DNA of 64,000 bases from Tabrizicola aquatica (GCF_002900975.1 NZ_PJON01000003.1:248001-312000); one strand, 5' to 3'. Numbered from the stretch's first letter, positions 42,582 to 51,850 are shown. The notes: a model not told the origin generated them from the letters alone. Numbers and translations are program-made.

Positions 42582-43550
42582 TTAGACCTTAATATTGGTC
42601 ATCATCTTCATGTAGATGATGTTGATGATCAGGAAGATGGCCACGAACAGCGCGGCGGGAATGAAGGCGGAAGTCTCGCGGACATCGTCGTAATAGTCGG
42701 GGCGCACCACGGTGATCAGGATCAGCGCACCGATCGGGAAGGCCGAAAGGAACATGCCGGACCATTTCGCTTCGGCCGTGATGGCGCGGACGCGGCGGAA
42801 CAGCTTGAAGCGCGCGCGGATCACCTTGGCCAGACCTTCCAGGATCTCGGCCAGGTTGCCGCCGGACTGCTGCTGGATCGACACGGCCACGGCAAGAAAG
42901 CGCAAGTCCTGGCTGTCCATCCGCTCGGCGAAGGCCTTGAGCGATTCCGTCACGTCGCGGCCATAGGCGGCCTCGTCGGCGATGACGCCGAATTCGGTGC
43001 CCAGGGGATCGGGGATTTCCTTGGCCACGATGCCGATGGCGGTCGAGAAGGGGTGGCCGACGCGCAACGAGCGCACCATCAGTTCGATGGAGTCCGGCAA
43101 CTGTTCTTCCAGCAATTCCATCCGCTGCTTGGCCTTGCGGTTGACCCAGAAATAGACCCCGCCGACGCCCATGACCACGCCAAGCGCGATGCGGACGCCA
43201 AAGGCGGCGGGGGTGAAGATGGTCAACAGAAGGAAAGCCAGAACCGACACGATCCCCATGACGCCGACCAGCGCCTTGGGCGTGAAGGCGATGTTGGCCC
43301 GCTGCGCCTTTTTGGCGAAGACGGAATAAAGCGGGATGCTTTTCGAGTTCATGTGCTGGTTCATCTCCTTGCGGAGTTGTTCCAGCACCTGTTCGCGGTT
43401 GGTGTTCTTCTCAAGCAGCGCAAGGCGGCGGCTGAGGCGGCTGTTCAGGCTGATCGACTTGCCGAAGGCGGTGAGATAGATGCCTTCGACGATCACCACG
43501 ACGGCGACGAAGATCAGGATATAGATGAGCGGTTCGATGCTGATTTGCAT
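42582..43550 (-). CDS. tadB: Tad pilus inner-membrane protein TadB
   Basis: 322 residues, also an F-domain protein: N-terminal helix PLIYILIFVAVVVIVEGIYL, F domain LPDSIELMVRSLRVGHPFSTAIGIVAKEIPDPLGTEFGVIADEAAYGRDVTESLKAFAERM...VAVSIQQQSGGNLAEILEGLAKVIR, and two C-terminal helices. It pairs with TadC. It lies 8 bases after the cpaF stop in the same operon. Confidence 0.94.
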   Translation of the reverse strand: MQISIEPLIYILIFVAVVVIVEGIYLTAFGKSISLNSRLSRRLALLEKNTNREQVLEQLRKEMNQHMNSKSIPLYSVFAKKAQRANIAFTPKALVGVMGIVSVLAFLLLTIFTPAAFGVRIALGVVMGVGGVYFWVNRKAKQRMELLEEQLPDSIELMVRSLRVGHPFSTAIGIVAKEIPDPLGTEFGVIADEAAYGRDVTESLKAFAERMDSQDLRFLAVAVSIQQQSGGNLAEILEGLAKVIRARFKLFRRVRAITAEAKWSGMFLSAFPIGALILITVVRPDYYDDVRETSAFIPAALFVAIFLIINIIYMKMMTNIKV

Positions 43551-43558
43551 TGTCAGGC

Positions 43559-44980
43559 TCAGATAATCGGTTCGTAGATCGACGCCGGGAGGTCATAGCC
43601 CCACTGGCGGAAACGGTCGGAATAGTGCGACCGCAGGCCGGTGGCGTTGAACCGGCCGATGATCTTGCCCGAGGGGTCGACCCCCAGACGCTCGAACCGG
43701 AAGATTTCCTGCATCGAGATGACTTCACCTTCCATGCCGGTGATTTCGGTCACGCTGGTCATGCGGCGGGTGCCGTCCTGCAGACGGCTGGCCTGGACCA
43801 GAAGGTTCACAGCCGAGGCGATCTGGTTGCGCATGGCTTTCAAGGGCATCTCGATCCCGGCCATGGCGACCATGTTTTCCAGACGGCTGATCGCGTCGCG
43901 CGGGTTGTTGGCGTGGATCGTGGTCATCGAGCCGTCGTGGCCAGTGTTCATGGCCTGCAGCATGTCGATGACTTCCTCACCCCGGGTTTCCCCCACGATG
44001 ATGCGGTCAGGACGCATACGAAGCGCGTTGCGCAAGCAGTCGCGCTGGGTGACGGCGCCCTTGCCTTCGACGTTGGCCGGGCGGCTTTCCATCCGGCCCA
44101 CGTGGACCTGCTGGAGCTGAAGTTCGGCGGTGTCCTCGATGGTCAGCACGCGTTCGTGGTTGTCGATGAAGGACGACAGCGCGTTCAGCGTGGTGGTTTT
44201 ACCCGAACCCGTACCGCCGGAAACGATGATGTTCAGACGGCAGGACACGGCGGCCTGAAGGTAGGCGGCCATCTCTTCGGTGAAGGCACCGAAGCGGACC
44301 AGGTCCTCGATCTTCAGCTTGTCCTTCTTGAACTTACGGATGGAGACCAGCGAGCCGTCGACCGCGATCGGGGGGATCATGCAGTTGAAACGGCTGCCGT
44401 CCTGCAGACGGGCGTCGCAATAGGGGTTGGATTCATCGACCCGGCGGCCCACGGCGGACACGATCTTGTCGATGATGCGCAGAAGGTGGCGTTCGTCGCG
44501 GAAGGTGACGTCGGAAAGCTCCAGCTTGCCGGCGCGTTCGATGAAGATGCGCTTGGGGCCGTTGACGAGGATATCGTTGATCGTCTCGTCCTTCAGCAGG
44601 GGTTCAAGCGGACCCAGGCCCATGACCTCGTCGTACAACTCTTGCGTCAGGGCGAGGCGGTCTTCCTTGTTCAGGGCGACCGACATGTCGTCCAGGGCTT
44701 CCGTCGCCAGCGAGGCGATTTCGGTCCGAAGCTGCTGCTCGCTGGCCGATTCCAGGGCCGAGAGGTTCAGGTCCTCAAGCAGGCGCTTGTGAATCTCGAC
44801 CTTGAGTTCGGTCAGACGCTCCTTGCGCTTCTTTTCCTTGTCGGCCGCCACCGCCTCGGCCGGGTTGCGCTGCGGCGCGACGTTCTGGCTGCGAAGTGCC
44901 AGCCCCGGCTTTTCGACCGGGGCCGTCGTGGCGCCTGCGGGCATGCCGGCGGGCGTATCCTTCTTGAAGCGGCTAAACAC
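43559..44980 (-). CDS. cpaF: Tad pilus assembly ATPase CpaF (TadA)
   Basis: 473 residues of the secretion-ATPase superfamily. After a variable N-terminus come [22 protein letters not shown], Walker [23 protein letters not shown], the Asp box [24 protein letters not shown], Walker [35 protein letters not shown] (His box). It powers Flp pilin polymerisation and retraction. It is downstream of cpaE and upstream of tadB in one operon. Confidence 0.96.
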   Translation of the reverse strand: MFSRFKKDTPAGMPAGATTAPVEKPGLALRSQNVAPQRNPAEAVAADKEKKRKERLTELKVEIHKRLLEDLNLSALESASEQQLRTEIASLATEALDDMSVALNKEDRLALTQELYDEVMGLGPLEPLLKDETINDILVNGPKRIFIERAGKLELSDVTFRDERHLLRIIDKIVSAVGRRVDESNPYCDARLQDGSRFNCMIPPIAVDGSLVSIRKFKKDKLKIEDLVRFGAFTEEMAAYLQAAVSCRLNIIVSGGTGSGKTTTLNALSSFIDNHERVLTIEDTAELQLQQVHVGRMESRPANVEGKGAVTQRDCLRNALRMRPDRIIVGETRGEEVIDMLQAMNTGHDGSMTTIHANNPRDAISRLENMVAMAGIEMPLKAMRNQIASAVNLLVQASRLQDGTRRMTSVTEITGMEGEVISMQEIFRFERLGVDPSGKIIGRFNATGLRSHYSDRFRQWGYDLPASIYEPII

Positions 44981-44997
44981 GGATCAATCCCCCTTGA

Positions 44998-46257
44998 TCA
45001 AGCCTTGGCAGTCTCGGCCGCCCTGTTCAGGTCGTACAGGGACTTGGCCAGTTTCTGCAGTTCCTTGCGCAGCGGGTTCTTGCCCGCGCTTTCGGCAATC
45101 GGCAGGCCGTGGTCGTTGGCTTGCGTCACCTGCTCACCGCCGTCGGGCAGCTGCACTTCGATGTCGATGTCCAGACTTTCGGCCATCCGCTTGACGCGGG
45201 CCTTGGCCGAAAGGTCGGTGAACTTGGGCGCGCGGTTCAGGACGTAGCGCACCTTGTCATGCGGCAGCGCCTCGGCCTTCAGGGCGCGGATGAAACGCAG
45301 GATGTTCTGCGCGGACCGCAGGTCCAGTTCCAGCAGCGCGAAGTAGACATGCGCCCGGGTCAGCACCGCTTCGGTCCAGGCGACCACGGTCGAGGGCATG
45401 TCGACGATGACAAAGTCAAAGTTGGCCTGGGCGGTATCCAGGATGCGGGCCACGTCTTCGGGCGTCACCATTTCCAGCGGAAGCATGTCGGCCGGCGCGG
45501 AGAAGACGTAAAGCTTGTCGTTGAAGGTCTGCATCGACTTCATCAGACTGTCGGCGTCGATGGCTGCGGTGTCGGACAGCACCTCGAGCACGGCTTCCTT
45601 GCGGGTCAGGTCAAGGTAGGTGGCGATCGAGCCAAACTGCAGATCAAGGTCGATGACGCAGACCCGGCAGCCTTCGCTGTCGGGGATCGTGGCCAGTTCC
45701 CACGCCAGGTTGGCCGCAAAGGTCGAGGCGCCGACGCCACCGGCCATGCCGTGGACAGGCAGGATCACACCGTTGCGGTCGCCCTTGGGGCGCAGGTTCG
45801 GGTTGTACAGGCCGGTCGCGGGATCGAAGCCGTCGGGCATGACCGGCGCGGGCTTGCGCAGGCGTTCGATCGAATCGTGCAGCGCGCCCTCGGGAAGCGG
45901 GTAGGGGACGAAGTCATCGGCCCCAAGCTTGAGCATCTGGTGCAGGACCGAGGGGCTGACCTGGTTGGCGATGAGCAGGACCTTGATCTTCTTGGCCTTG
46001 GCCGCCTTGATCACGTCGTTCATCTTGGACAGTTCGGATTCATCCTCGCTGTCGACGGCGATGGCGACGAACTGCATGCCGGTGCTGTCGGGCTGCTTGA
46101 GGAAGACAAGCGCGTCCTCGAAGTTGAGGTCGCCCCAGGCTTCGCCCAGTTCCTGTTCCATGTCGTCGATCAGAAGGTCGAATCGCTGCACATCGCGCGA
46201 AATCGTGCAGGCGAGGATCGGCGCGGGATCGCTATTCACTGTGGGCTTGCTTGTCAT
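44998..46257 (-). CDS. cpaE: CpaE/TadZ pilus localisation protein
   Basis: 419 residues. An N-terminal receiver-like domain (ILACTISRDVQRFDLLIDDMEQEL...ADDFVPYPLPEGALHDSIERL) lacks a phosphorylatable Asp context. A ParA/MinD-like ATPase domain follows: VHGMAGGVGASTFAANLAWELA, VIDLDLQFGSIATYLDL, FVIVDMPSTVVAWTEAVL. The P-loop GGVGAST lacks both signature lysines of MinD, a feature seen in TadZ proteins. It places the pilus machine at its cellular site. Confidence 0.93.
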   Translation of the reverse strand: MTSKPTVNSDPAPILACTISRDVQRFDLLIDDMEQELGEAWGDLNFEDALVFLKQPDSTGMQFVAIAVDSEDESELSKMNDVIKAAKAKKIKVLLIANQVSPSVLHQMLKLGADDFVPYPLPEGALHDSIERLRKPAPVMPDGFDPATGLYNPNLRPKGDRNGVILPVHGMAGGVGASTFAANLAWELATIPDSEGCRVCVIDLDLQFGSIATYLDLTRKEAVLEVLSDTAAIDADSLMKSMQTFNDKLYVFSAPADMLPLEMVTPEDVARILDTAQANFDFVIVDMPSTVVAWTEAVLTRAHVYFALLELDLRSAQNILRFIRALKAEALPHDKVRYVLNRAPKFTDLSAKARVKRMAESLDIDIEVQLPDGGEQVTQANDHGLPIAESAGKNPLRKELQKLAKSLYDLNRAAETAKA

Positions 46258-46454
46258 CTCGCTTAACGTCCTTTCAGCACGGCAACCGTAAGTCTTTGAA
46301 TTGGCGTCTCTTTATCGCCGCGACTGGGTCGCTGCGACCACCTTTAACCGGACGGCCCGCACTTGTCTTACCCGGGCGACCTTCGTCAAGAATGGTGGCG
46401 ATAATTGGGCTAAAACTGCCTGTTTCTGGGGTTTCAACACGATCTGGAAACGAA

Positions 46455-46478
46455 AAGGCCGGGCGATCGCCCGGCCTT
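46455..46478 (-). terminator. intrinsic terminator after the OmpA-like gene
   Basis: GGCCGGGCGA and its exact complement arm form a perfect 20-base palindrome (46457-46476) followed on the minus strand by TTTTCGTTT. It lies 22 bases after the stop of the OmpA-like gene. It divides the Tad locus into two transcription units, the second beginning with cpaE. The rest of the gap to cpaE (46258-46454) holds the cpaE promoter region. Confidence 0.8.
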
Positions 46479-46499
46479 CGCGCATTGTTTCCGGGCCTA

Positions 46500-47147
46500 T
46501 CAGCCGCCGTCCGCCGGTGCCCCTTCTGAGGGGACTACGGCGCTGGCGACATACTCGCGCCAGATGATCGCGGCGTATTTGCCGTTCAGCACCAGCGGAT
46601 GCGAGTCCACGAAGCCCGACACTTCGGTCACCGTGCGACGGTTACGCTCTTCCGGCTGATCGGTCTGCACGATCGGCCGGGTCTTGCCATAGCTGACCAC
46701 CGCCTCAAGCCGGGACTTCGAGATGCCCTGGCTGGTAAGGTAGGCGACCGCCGCCTGCGCCCGGCGGAGGCCGAGGCGCTGGTTGTAGCCGGCCGAACCG
46801 ACAAGGTCGGTGTGGCCATAGACGCGGAAGCGCACTTCGGGGAACTGGCGAATGAAGTTCGCCTGTTTCCGCAGGACCGCCATCGCCTCGGCGTCCAGCT
46901 GGGCGCTGTCGAAGGCAAAGTTGATCGTGTCTGGCACTTCGGCATTGAAGCGTTCGGCAAGGGCCACAGTGTACTCGATCTGACCCGTCTGGATCAGGGT
47001 GTTGTTCATCGTGGCATTGCCGAAGGTGCCGCCGTCAACGCCCGAGCCAAGCTCGCTGTCAAAGCTTTTGGACGATTCGGCACCGCAGGCGGCCAGCGCG
47101 AGGAGCGCAGAGGTGGCAAGCAGCTTGGGAAGCATACCGGTCATCAT
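46500..47147 (-). CDS. OmpA-family lipoprotein of the Tad locus
   Basis: 215 residues. A lipoprotein signal (LLATSALLALAAC) precedes an OmpA-like peptidoglycan-binding domain: INFAFDSAQLDAEAMAVLRKQANFIRQFPEVRFRVYGHTDLVGSAGYNQRLGLRRAQAAVAYLTSQGIS...SYGKTRPIV. It probably anchors the secretin complex to peptidoglycan. The start follows the cpaC stop by one base (TAA-G-ATG). A strong terminator follows. Confidence 0.88.
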   Translation of the reverse strand: MMTGMLPKLLATSALLALAACGAESSKSFDSELGSGVDGGTFGNATMNNTLIQTGQIEYTVALAERFNAEVPDTINFAFDSAQLDAEAMAVLRKQANFIRQFPEVRFRVYGHTDLVGSAGYNQRLGLRRAQAAVAYLTSQGISKSRLEAVVSYGKTRPIVQTDQPEERNRRTVTEVSGFVDSHPLVLNGKYAAIIWREYVASAVVPSEGAPADGG

Positions 47148-47148
47148 C

Positions 47149-48540
47149 TTACTCCATCACATAGCCGTAGGAGGTCGAGAAGTCCTGCCGGGCGACTTCC
47201 CCTGCCGGACCGCTGTTGGCCGTATCGGCCACTTCGCCGAACAGGAACAGCTCGCGTTCGGTCGGGATGCGGACACGGTCGGTCGGCAGGGCCAGCGCCT
47301 CGCCGGAGACCGGGGTGACCAGGTGCGGCGTGACGATCACGACCAGTTCGGTTTGCGACCGCTGGTAGGCCGAGCTGCGGAACAACGCGCCGATGATCGG
47401 AACGTCTCCGATCCACGGCACTTGCGAGGCCGAGTCGTTGAAGTCGTCCTGCAGCAGGCCCGCGATGGCAAAGCTTTGCCCGTCGCGCATTTCGACCGTG
47501 GTCGAGGTCTGGCGGCGCTTGAAGGCGGGGATCGGCTCGCCCTCACCGGTGTCATAGCCGTTGGCCGTGTCGATCGAGGAGACCGCCGCGTTGATGGTCA
47601 GGTTGATGATGTCGCCATCCACCACGACCGGGGTGAAATTCAGCTCGATCCCGAAGGGACGATACTGGATCGTGACGCCACCCGAGTCGGATTCGCCTGG
47701 CACCGGATATTCGCCACCGGCCAGGAACTTGGCCTCCTGGCCCGACAGCGCGGTCAGGTTCGGTTCGGCCAACGTGCGGACCATGCCCTTGGCTTCCAGG
47801 GCCTCGAGCAGCACGCCGAACTGCAGCCCGCCGATCGAGCCGCCCATCTGGACGCCACCGGCAATGCCTTCACGGTAGGTGAACTGACCGCCGTCAGCCG
47901 CGGAGCCAAGCAAAGTCCCAGTTTCGCCGCCGACGCGCCCGCCGTCGCCGAAGGTGACCGACGAGGAGAGGTTCTTCGACACCGTCCGGTTCATCTCGGC
48001 GAAGCGGACTTTCAGCATGACCTGCTGCGTCCCGCCCACCACCATCAGGTTCGAGACCCGATCCGGTGCATAGCGGTTGGCCAGGTCAAGCGCCCGGTCC
48101 AGCTTGGCGGTCGAGGAGACTGCGCCCGACAGCACGATGCCGTCGTTCGCGGTGCGGACCTCGATCGGTTCGCCGGGAAGGATCTGCTGCAGACGCTCCT
48201 TGAACTCGGCGACGTCGGGCGTGACCTGCACGTCGACGTTCGAGATCAGCACGCCTTCCGGCGACAAGAGCGTCAGCGTGGTGCGCCCCGGCGCCTTGCC
48301 AAGCACATAGATGGAGCGGTCGGACAGCGTCGAGATATCGGCGATGCCCGGGTTTGCAATCGACAGTTCGCCAAAGGGAACGTCGCTTTCGACAACAACC
48401 GCCCGGTTCATCGGGACGGCAAGAACTTCGGAGGCCTGGCCCTGCATCACGCGCAGGACTTCCGCCTGGACTGGCGTAAGGGCCGTGGTGGCGGCAAGCG
48501 CCCCCAGATAGCCCACAATAAGGAGTCGTTTCATGTTCAT
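47149..48540 (-). CDS. cpaC: Tad pilus outer-membrane secretin CpaC (RcpA)
   Basis: About 463 residues. It has a signal peptide (MKRLLIVGYLGALAATTALTPVQA), an N-terminal pilus/BON-like region (VLGKAPGRTTLTLLSPEGVLISNVDVQVTPDV; LSGAVSSTAKLDRALDLANRYAPDRVSNLMVVGG), and the secretin domain (VMLKVRFAEMNRTVSKNL...LAEPNLTALSGQEAKFLAGGEYPVP...VPWIGDVPIIGALFRSSAYQRSQTELVVIVTPHLV). It forms the outer-membrane pore for Flp pili. Start ATG 48540 follows AGGGCAG; ATG 48534 is the alternative. Confidence 0.94.
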   Translation of the reverse strand: MNMKRLLIVGYLGALAATTALTPVQAEVLRVMQGQASEVLAVPMNRAVVVESDVPFGELSIANPGIADISTLSDRSIYVLGKAPGRTTLTLLSPEGVLISNVDVQVTPDVAEFKERLQQILPGEPIEVRTANDGIVLSGAVSSTAKLDRALDLANRYAPDRVSNLMVVGGTQQVMLKVRFAEMNRTVSKNLSSSVTFGDGGRVGGETGTLLGSAADGGQFTYREGIAGGVQMGGSIGGLQFGVLLEALEAKGMVRTLAEPNLTALSGQEAKFLAGGEYPVPGESDSGGVTIQYRPFGIELNFTPVVVDGDIINLTINAAVSSIDTANGYDTGEGEPIPAFKRRQTSTTVEMRDGQSFAIAGLLQDDFNDSASQVPWIGDVPIIGALFRSSAYQRSQTELVVIVTPHLVTPVSGEALALPTDRVRIPTERELFLFGEVADTANSGPAGEVARQDFSTSYGYVME

Positions 48541-48696
48541 GTGATCTGCCCTTTCGACCACGCCTCTTTTTGGGTCTTGAATGCCCATAACCAGGTCACG
48601 ATGGCTTAGGAGCCGATTTTTTGCAAGAATCAAGCGTTTGTAAGGTTTTCTTGATGTGGACAAACTGCAACACGCGCAAGTTGTTGCAAATGAAAA

Positions 48697-48729
48697 GGGG
48701 CGCGACCCCATATGCTGTGGCCGCGCCCC
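48697..48729 (-). terminator. hairpin after cpaB
   Basis: GGGGCGCG and CGCGCCCC form an 8-bp stem, and the minus strand continues TTTTCA. It probably attenuates transcription between cpaB and cpaC in the 208-base gap. Confidence 0.6.
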
Positions 48730-48748
48730 CGTGAAAGTTCCAGTCCAG

Positions 48749-49588
48749 TCAGTCGTTGCAGGGGATCACGGTTTCGACCAGTTCGCCGCCCTTGCGCGAC
48801 TTGATGGTGCAGACGCGTTCCGCTTCGACTTCCTCGACCACCTCATCGACGATGCCCAGCATCGAGCGGGTGTCGACCTCGACCCGTTCGGTCACGGCCG
48901 CTGCATCCTTGCCCACCAGCGACAGCGACAGGCGGCCCGAGCTTTGGGCCTGGGTCAGGCGCGCCACCTGTTCCGGGCTGACCGCGACGGTCACGGACTT
49001 GGCCCGGGTGTTCGACGACATCTGGCCTTCGTCGAAGGAGTCGTTCACGGCGATGATCTGCACCGAGGCTTCGATCAGGCGCGTCACCTCGCCGCTGCCG
49101 GCAGAGCCGGTCCAGTAGACGTCGACGAAATCGTCAGGCTTGACGAAGGACGACACGCCCGAGGCCACGCCCACGCGGATGGCAAAGGCGCGCTGGCCTT
49201 CTTTCAGCTTGGCCGTCAGGTTGGCAAGCTGACCCGGCTCGGTCAGGCGCGAGGCGAGGACCGGCTCGAACGCCTCGGTCGAGCGCATCACATAGCGCGG
49301 ACCAGGGGCGTTTTCGGGAAACAGGGCGGCCTTGTCGCGGAAGATCGCGGCGGGCAGGCTTTTCTCGGGCCAGTAGATCACCTGGACATCCGATTCCTGC
49401 AGGGCGTCGCCATAGGCCAGCGGCTTGGCGAACACGAAGACTTCGACCAGCTTGCCGGCCTTGGCGTTGAACTCACGCTCCTTGCGGAGAAGCGCCTCGG
49501 TCTGGGCCAGGTGCTGCTGGATCAGGTAGACGGCGGCCCCTGCCAGCGCCATGCCGACAATCAGGACCAAACCGAAGATCGCTCTCAT
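48749..49588 (-). CDS. cpaB: Flp pilus assembly protein CpaB (RcpC)
   Basis: 279 residues. An N-terminal membrane anchor (MRAIFGLVLIVGMALAGAAVYLIQQHLAQ) precedes the SAF/RcpC domains (VFVFAKPLAYGDALQESDVQVIYWPEKSLPAAIF...AFEPVLASRLTEPGQLANL; FAIRVGVASGVSSFVKPDDFVDVYWTGS). It assists secretin assembly in the periplasm. It lies upstream of cpaC in the same direction. Confidence 0.92.
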   Translation of the reverse strand: MRAIFGLVLIVGMALAGAAVYLIQQHLAQTEALLRKEREFNAKAGKLVEVFVFAKPLAYGDALQESDVQVIYWPEKSLPAAIFRDKAALFPENAPGPRYVMRSTEAFEPVLASRLTEPGQLANLTAKLKEGQRAFAIRVGVASGVSSFVKPDDFVDVYWTGSAGSGEVTRLIEASVQIIAVNDSFDEGQMSSNTRAKSVTVAVSPEQVARLTQAQSSGRLSLSLVGKDAAAVTERVEVDTRSMLGIVDEVVEEVEAERVCTIKSRKGGELVETVIPCND

Positions 49589-49648
49589 TCTTTTTCCCTC
49601 ATGTCGTGGGCGTTTGTGGACTTTTCGGTTGCGACTTTAATGCGAAAC

Positions 49649-49682
49649 GGGGCGCCCCATCAAGCTGATGGCCGGGCGCCCC
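49649..49682 (-). terminator. hairpin after the second flp gene
   Basis: GGGGCGCCC (49649-49657) pairs with GGGCGCCCC (49674-49682) around a 16-base loop. The minus strand continues into GTTTCGC. It lies 24 bases after the pilin stop and before cpaB, so pilin mRNA may be made in excess over cpaB. Confidence 0.6.
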
Positions 49683-49705
49683 ATTGGTGCGATGGCGAAG
49701 GCGGC

Positions 49706-49906
49706 TCAGTCTTGCGACTGGGCGGCTTCCAGGTTGCTGCCGGCGACGCCGATCTGGTCGCCGATCAGCACAGCCATGTCACCGATGGCGCGGGTGATGG
49801 GCGGCATCACGACAATCGCCAGGATGACAATGCCCGAGGTCAACACGACCCAGTCCACCGTTACGGCACCGGATTCGTCCTTCAGAAACCGTTTAAGGCG
49901 ATCCAT
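49706..49906 (-). CDS. flp: Flp-family type IVb pilin
   Basis: 66 residues. The leader MDRLKRFLKDESGA is followed by the pilin hydrophobic segment VTVDWVVLTSGIVILAIVVMPPITRAIG. The Glu/Val-Asp-Trp-Val-Val-Leu pattern is typical of alphaproteobacterial Flp pilins and matches the second pilin gene at 50138. CpaA would cut near the Gly-Ala. It has its own downstream hairpin. Confidence 0.92.
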   Translation of the reverse strand: MDRLKRFLKDESGAVTVDWVVLTSGIVILAIVVMPPITRAIGDMAVLIGDQIGVAGSNLEAAQSQD

Positions 49907-50016
49907 GACTTCGCTCCCATGCTTTCGGCGCGATCCAGCACGCCCGTTGGTTGCAGTCTTGCGGCCGATTGAGGCGAAACTTTAGCTGACATGGGACAAA
50001 TCGAGGTTTTTTCCCC

Positions 50017-50049
50017 CGATCCGCAGGAAACCACGATCCGCAGGAAACC
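50017..50049. repeat. 16-bp tandem direct repeat between the two flp genes
   Basis: CGATCCGCAGGAAACC occurs at 50017-50032 and again at 50034-50049, 17 bases apart. It lies about 110-145 bases upstream of the flp start at 49906 and just after the first pilin's terminator. It could be a two-site operator or a local duplication. Confidence 0.55.
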
Positions 50050-50081
50050 TTGTGTCGCCGGCTGGGTCGCCAAAACGAGAA

Positions 50082-50110
50082 GGACCACGCTTCCCAGGGA
50101 AGCGTGGTCC
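50082..50110 (-). terminator. strong intrinsic terminator of the first flp gene
   Basis: GGACCACGCTTCCC-A-GGGAAGCGTGGTCC is a perfect 14-bp stem with a single-base loop; the minus strand continues TTCTCGTTTTG. It lies 27 bases after the pilin stop. Confidence 0.85.
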
Positions 50111-50137
50111 AAAGTTCGACCTGGTGGAGGCCGAAAA

Positions 50138-50344
50138 TCAGGGGTTCAGAGCGTCCGAAGCCACGCCCATGCGGCTGCCGGCGTTGTCGACTTCAGCGCC
50201 GATGTCCGAGGCCAGCTGCGAAACGGCCGGAGCGACGAAGTTGAAGACAACGAGGCCCAGGGTCACGACGGCGGCGGTCAGAACGACCCAGTCAACGGTC
50301 ACGGCGCCGGTTTCGTCGTTCAGGAAAGCGGTGAACTTGGTCAT
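50138..50344 (-). CDS. flp: Flp-family type IVb pilin
   Basis: 68 residues: MTKFTAFLNDETGA leader, then VTVDWVVLTAAVVTLGLVVFNFVAPAVSQLASDI and a short polar tail. It is paralogous to the pilin at 49706 (shared GAVTVDWVVLT). AAAGGGAC precedes the ATG. As the most upstream gene of the Tad locus with a strong own terminator it is probably the major pilin. Confidence 0.93.
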   Translation of the reverse strand: MTKFTAFLNDETGAVTVDWVVLTAAVVTLGLVVFNFVAPAVSQLASDIGAEVDNAGSRMGVASDALNP

Positions 50345-50690
50345 GATTTTGTCCCTTTCAGAGGTGCTTACACTTTACTTCAACCGCTTCAGGATGGCTT
50401 CGTCTGTCTGCCGCTTCCCGTTCGGTATGGGCATATATGGCCCCCCAATCGTGGCAGCAGTTGGGAAGTGCCCGGAAGATTTTCAGCCATTTCGGTGAAA
50501 GCCCCGCTTTCTGGTCAAGTCTTTGTTTTTGTGAGAAACAATTCTTAACCGATTGTTCACCCCCTGCGACTAAAGCGTGCTTTTTCGGTCAAATCTGGCA
50601 GAAATGCCATGATTGGACCGTCAAACCGCTGGTCGGACGCCCCGGAAGCTGCGATTCTTCCGCAAAACAACGAGGCGAGCAGGCCCCGAC
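50345..50690. promoter_or_regulatory. divergent promoter region, flp pilin / lytic transglycosylase
   Basis: 346 bases without a gene, AT-richer than the flanks. On the minus side a CATATATG stretch (about 50430-50438) is a plausible -10 area for flp. TTCTTAACCGATTG (50543-50556) resembles a CtrA half-site, but the second TTAA is missing. Nothing else is recognised. Confidence 0.35.
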
Positions 50691-51563
50691 ATGACACACT
50701 CTACCCGGACGGTCGCAGCGATTCTCTGCGTCCTGCTGCCCTGCGCTGCGGCGGCAGAGGATTACACGTTCAAGCGGATCAAGGTGGGCGAAAGCCAGGC
50801 CGGCAAGCGCATCACCGTGCAGATCGACCCCGAGGAACAGGCGCGGTACCTGGCCTCGTTGCCGAAGGTCGATCCCTATCCCAAGCCCTCGGACCCGCTG
50901 CCGGCGGTCGAGGCCGACAGGGGCGACGGGCCAGAGGCGCCGGCCGCAGCGCCAGCCTCGTCCTATGCCTGGTTCTGGGACAAGGTGCCGCCGGGCCTGG
51001 CCGATGCCAGCGGGCGATTCGACACGGCGCTGGCGGCGCTGACGCAGGGACCGGACGGGACGGTGGTCGGCGCGCCACGGATGCAGCACATGCAGGCGGT
51101 GGCGGACCGGTACGGCAAGGACATCCTGCGCGCGACGCTGGACACCAATGTCTCGCCCGCGCTGGTGCTGGCGGTGATCGGGATCGAAAGTGCGGGGCGG
51201 CCCGATGCGATCAGCCATGCCGGCGCAGTCGGGCTGATGCAGCTTATCCCCGCGACGGCCGAGCGGTTCGGCGTCAGTGACAGCAGCGATCCGGTGCAGA
51301 ACATCCAGGGCGGCGTGGCCTATCTGAACTGGCTGCTGAAGGAATTCGACAATGACCCGCTGATGGTCCTGGCCGCCTACAACGCCGGCGAAGGCGCGGT
51401 GAAGGCGAACCAGGGCGTGCCGCCCTATGCCGAGACGCGGGATTATGTGCCGAAGGTGCTGGCGGCCTGGCGGGTGGCGCAGGGGCTGTGCCTGACCCCG
51501 CCGGAACTGGTGACCGATCCGTGCATCTTCCGCGTCATCGCCGACACGGCCAGCGACGGCTAG
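50691..51563 (+). CDS. lytic transglycosylase (SLT domain)
   Basis: 290 residues. A signal peptide (VAAILCVLLPCAAAA) precedes a Pro/Ala-rich spacer (about 60-110) and an SLT/goose-lysozyme-like domain with catalytic Glu in VLAVIGIESAGRPDAISHAGAVGLMQLIPATAERFG and MVLAAYNAGEGAV. It cleaves peptidoglycan glycan strands, and being next to the Tad locus it may open the wall for pilus assembly. ATG at 50691 begins the signal peptide. Its TAG overlaps the stop of the convergent gene (CTAG). Confidence 0.9.
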   Translation: MTHSTRTVAAILCVLLPCAAAAEDYTFKRIKVGESQAGKRITVQIDPEEQARYLASLPKVDPYPKPSDPLPAVEADRGDGPEAPAAAPASSYAWFWDKVPPGLADASGRFDTALAALTQGPDGTVVGAPRMQHMQAVADRYGKDILRATLDTNVSPALVLAVIGIESAGRPDAISHAGAVGLMQLIPATAERFGVSDSSDPVQNIQGGVAYLNWLLKEFDNDPLMVLAAYNAGEGAVKANQGVPPYAETRDYVPKVLAAWRVAQGLCLTPPELVTDPCIFRVIADTASDG

Positions 51564-51850
51564 ACGAAGACGTCAGCCCAGTCCGGGTGCTTGCGCGCCT
51601 GGGCTTTCACGAAGGGGCACAGGGGCACGACCTTGAAGCCGTCCTTCCGGGCCGCATCAACCAGCGCCTGAACAAGGTCCAGCCCCGCGCCGGTGCCGCG
51701 AAAGCTGTCGGGGACGCCGGTGTGGTCAGCGATGATCAGTGTCGGGGTGGTGATGGAATAGGTGAGTTTCGCTTCCTCATCCCCACGGCGAAGCACGAAG
51801 CGACCCTTGGTCGCCCCGTGTTCGCGCGTGATCTGGGGATCAGTCGACAA
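51560..51850 (-). CDS. GNAT-like N-acetyltransferase (COG2388/YjdJ type), probable TTG start
   Basis: About 96 residues: [78 protein letters not shown]. The VPxxFRGxGxGxxL CoA loop and the [15 protein letters not shown] end are diagnostic for the small YjdJ-type acetyltransferases. No ATG fits the expected N-terminus. TTG at 51850 has GAGG six bases upstream and gives normal family length. It overlaps the end of the CoA-transferase B gene by 11 bases. Confidence 0.85.
   Translation of the reverse strand: MSTDPQITREHGATKGRFVLRRGDEEAKLTYSITTPTLIIADHTGVPDSFRGTGAGLDLVQALVDAARKDGFKVVPLCPFVKAQARKHPDWADVFV

Noticed and set aside
50543-50556. CtrA binding site before the flp pilin gene
   Set aside because: Only one half (TTAACC) is present. 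The second TTAA seven bases away is missing.
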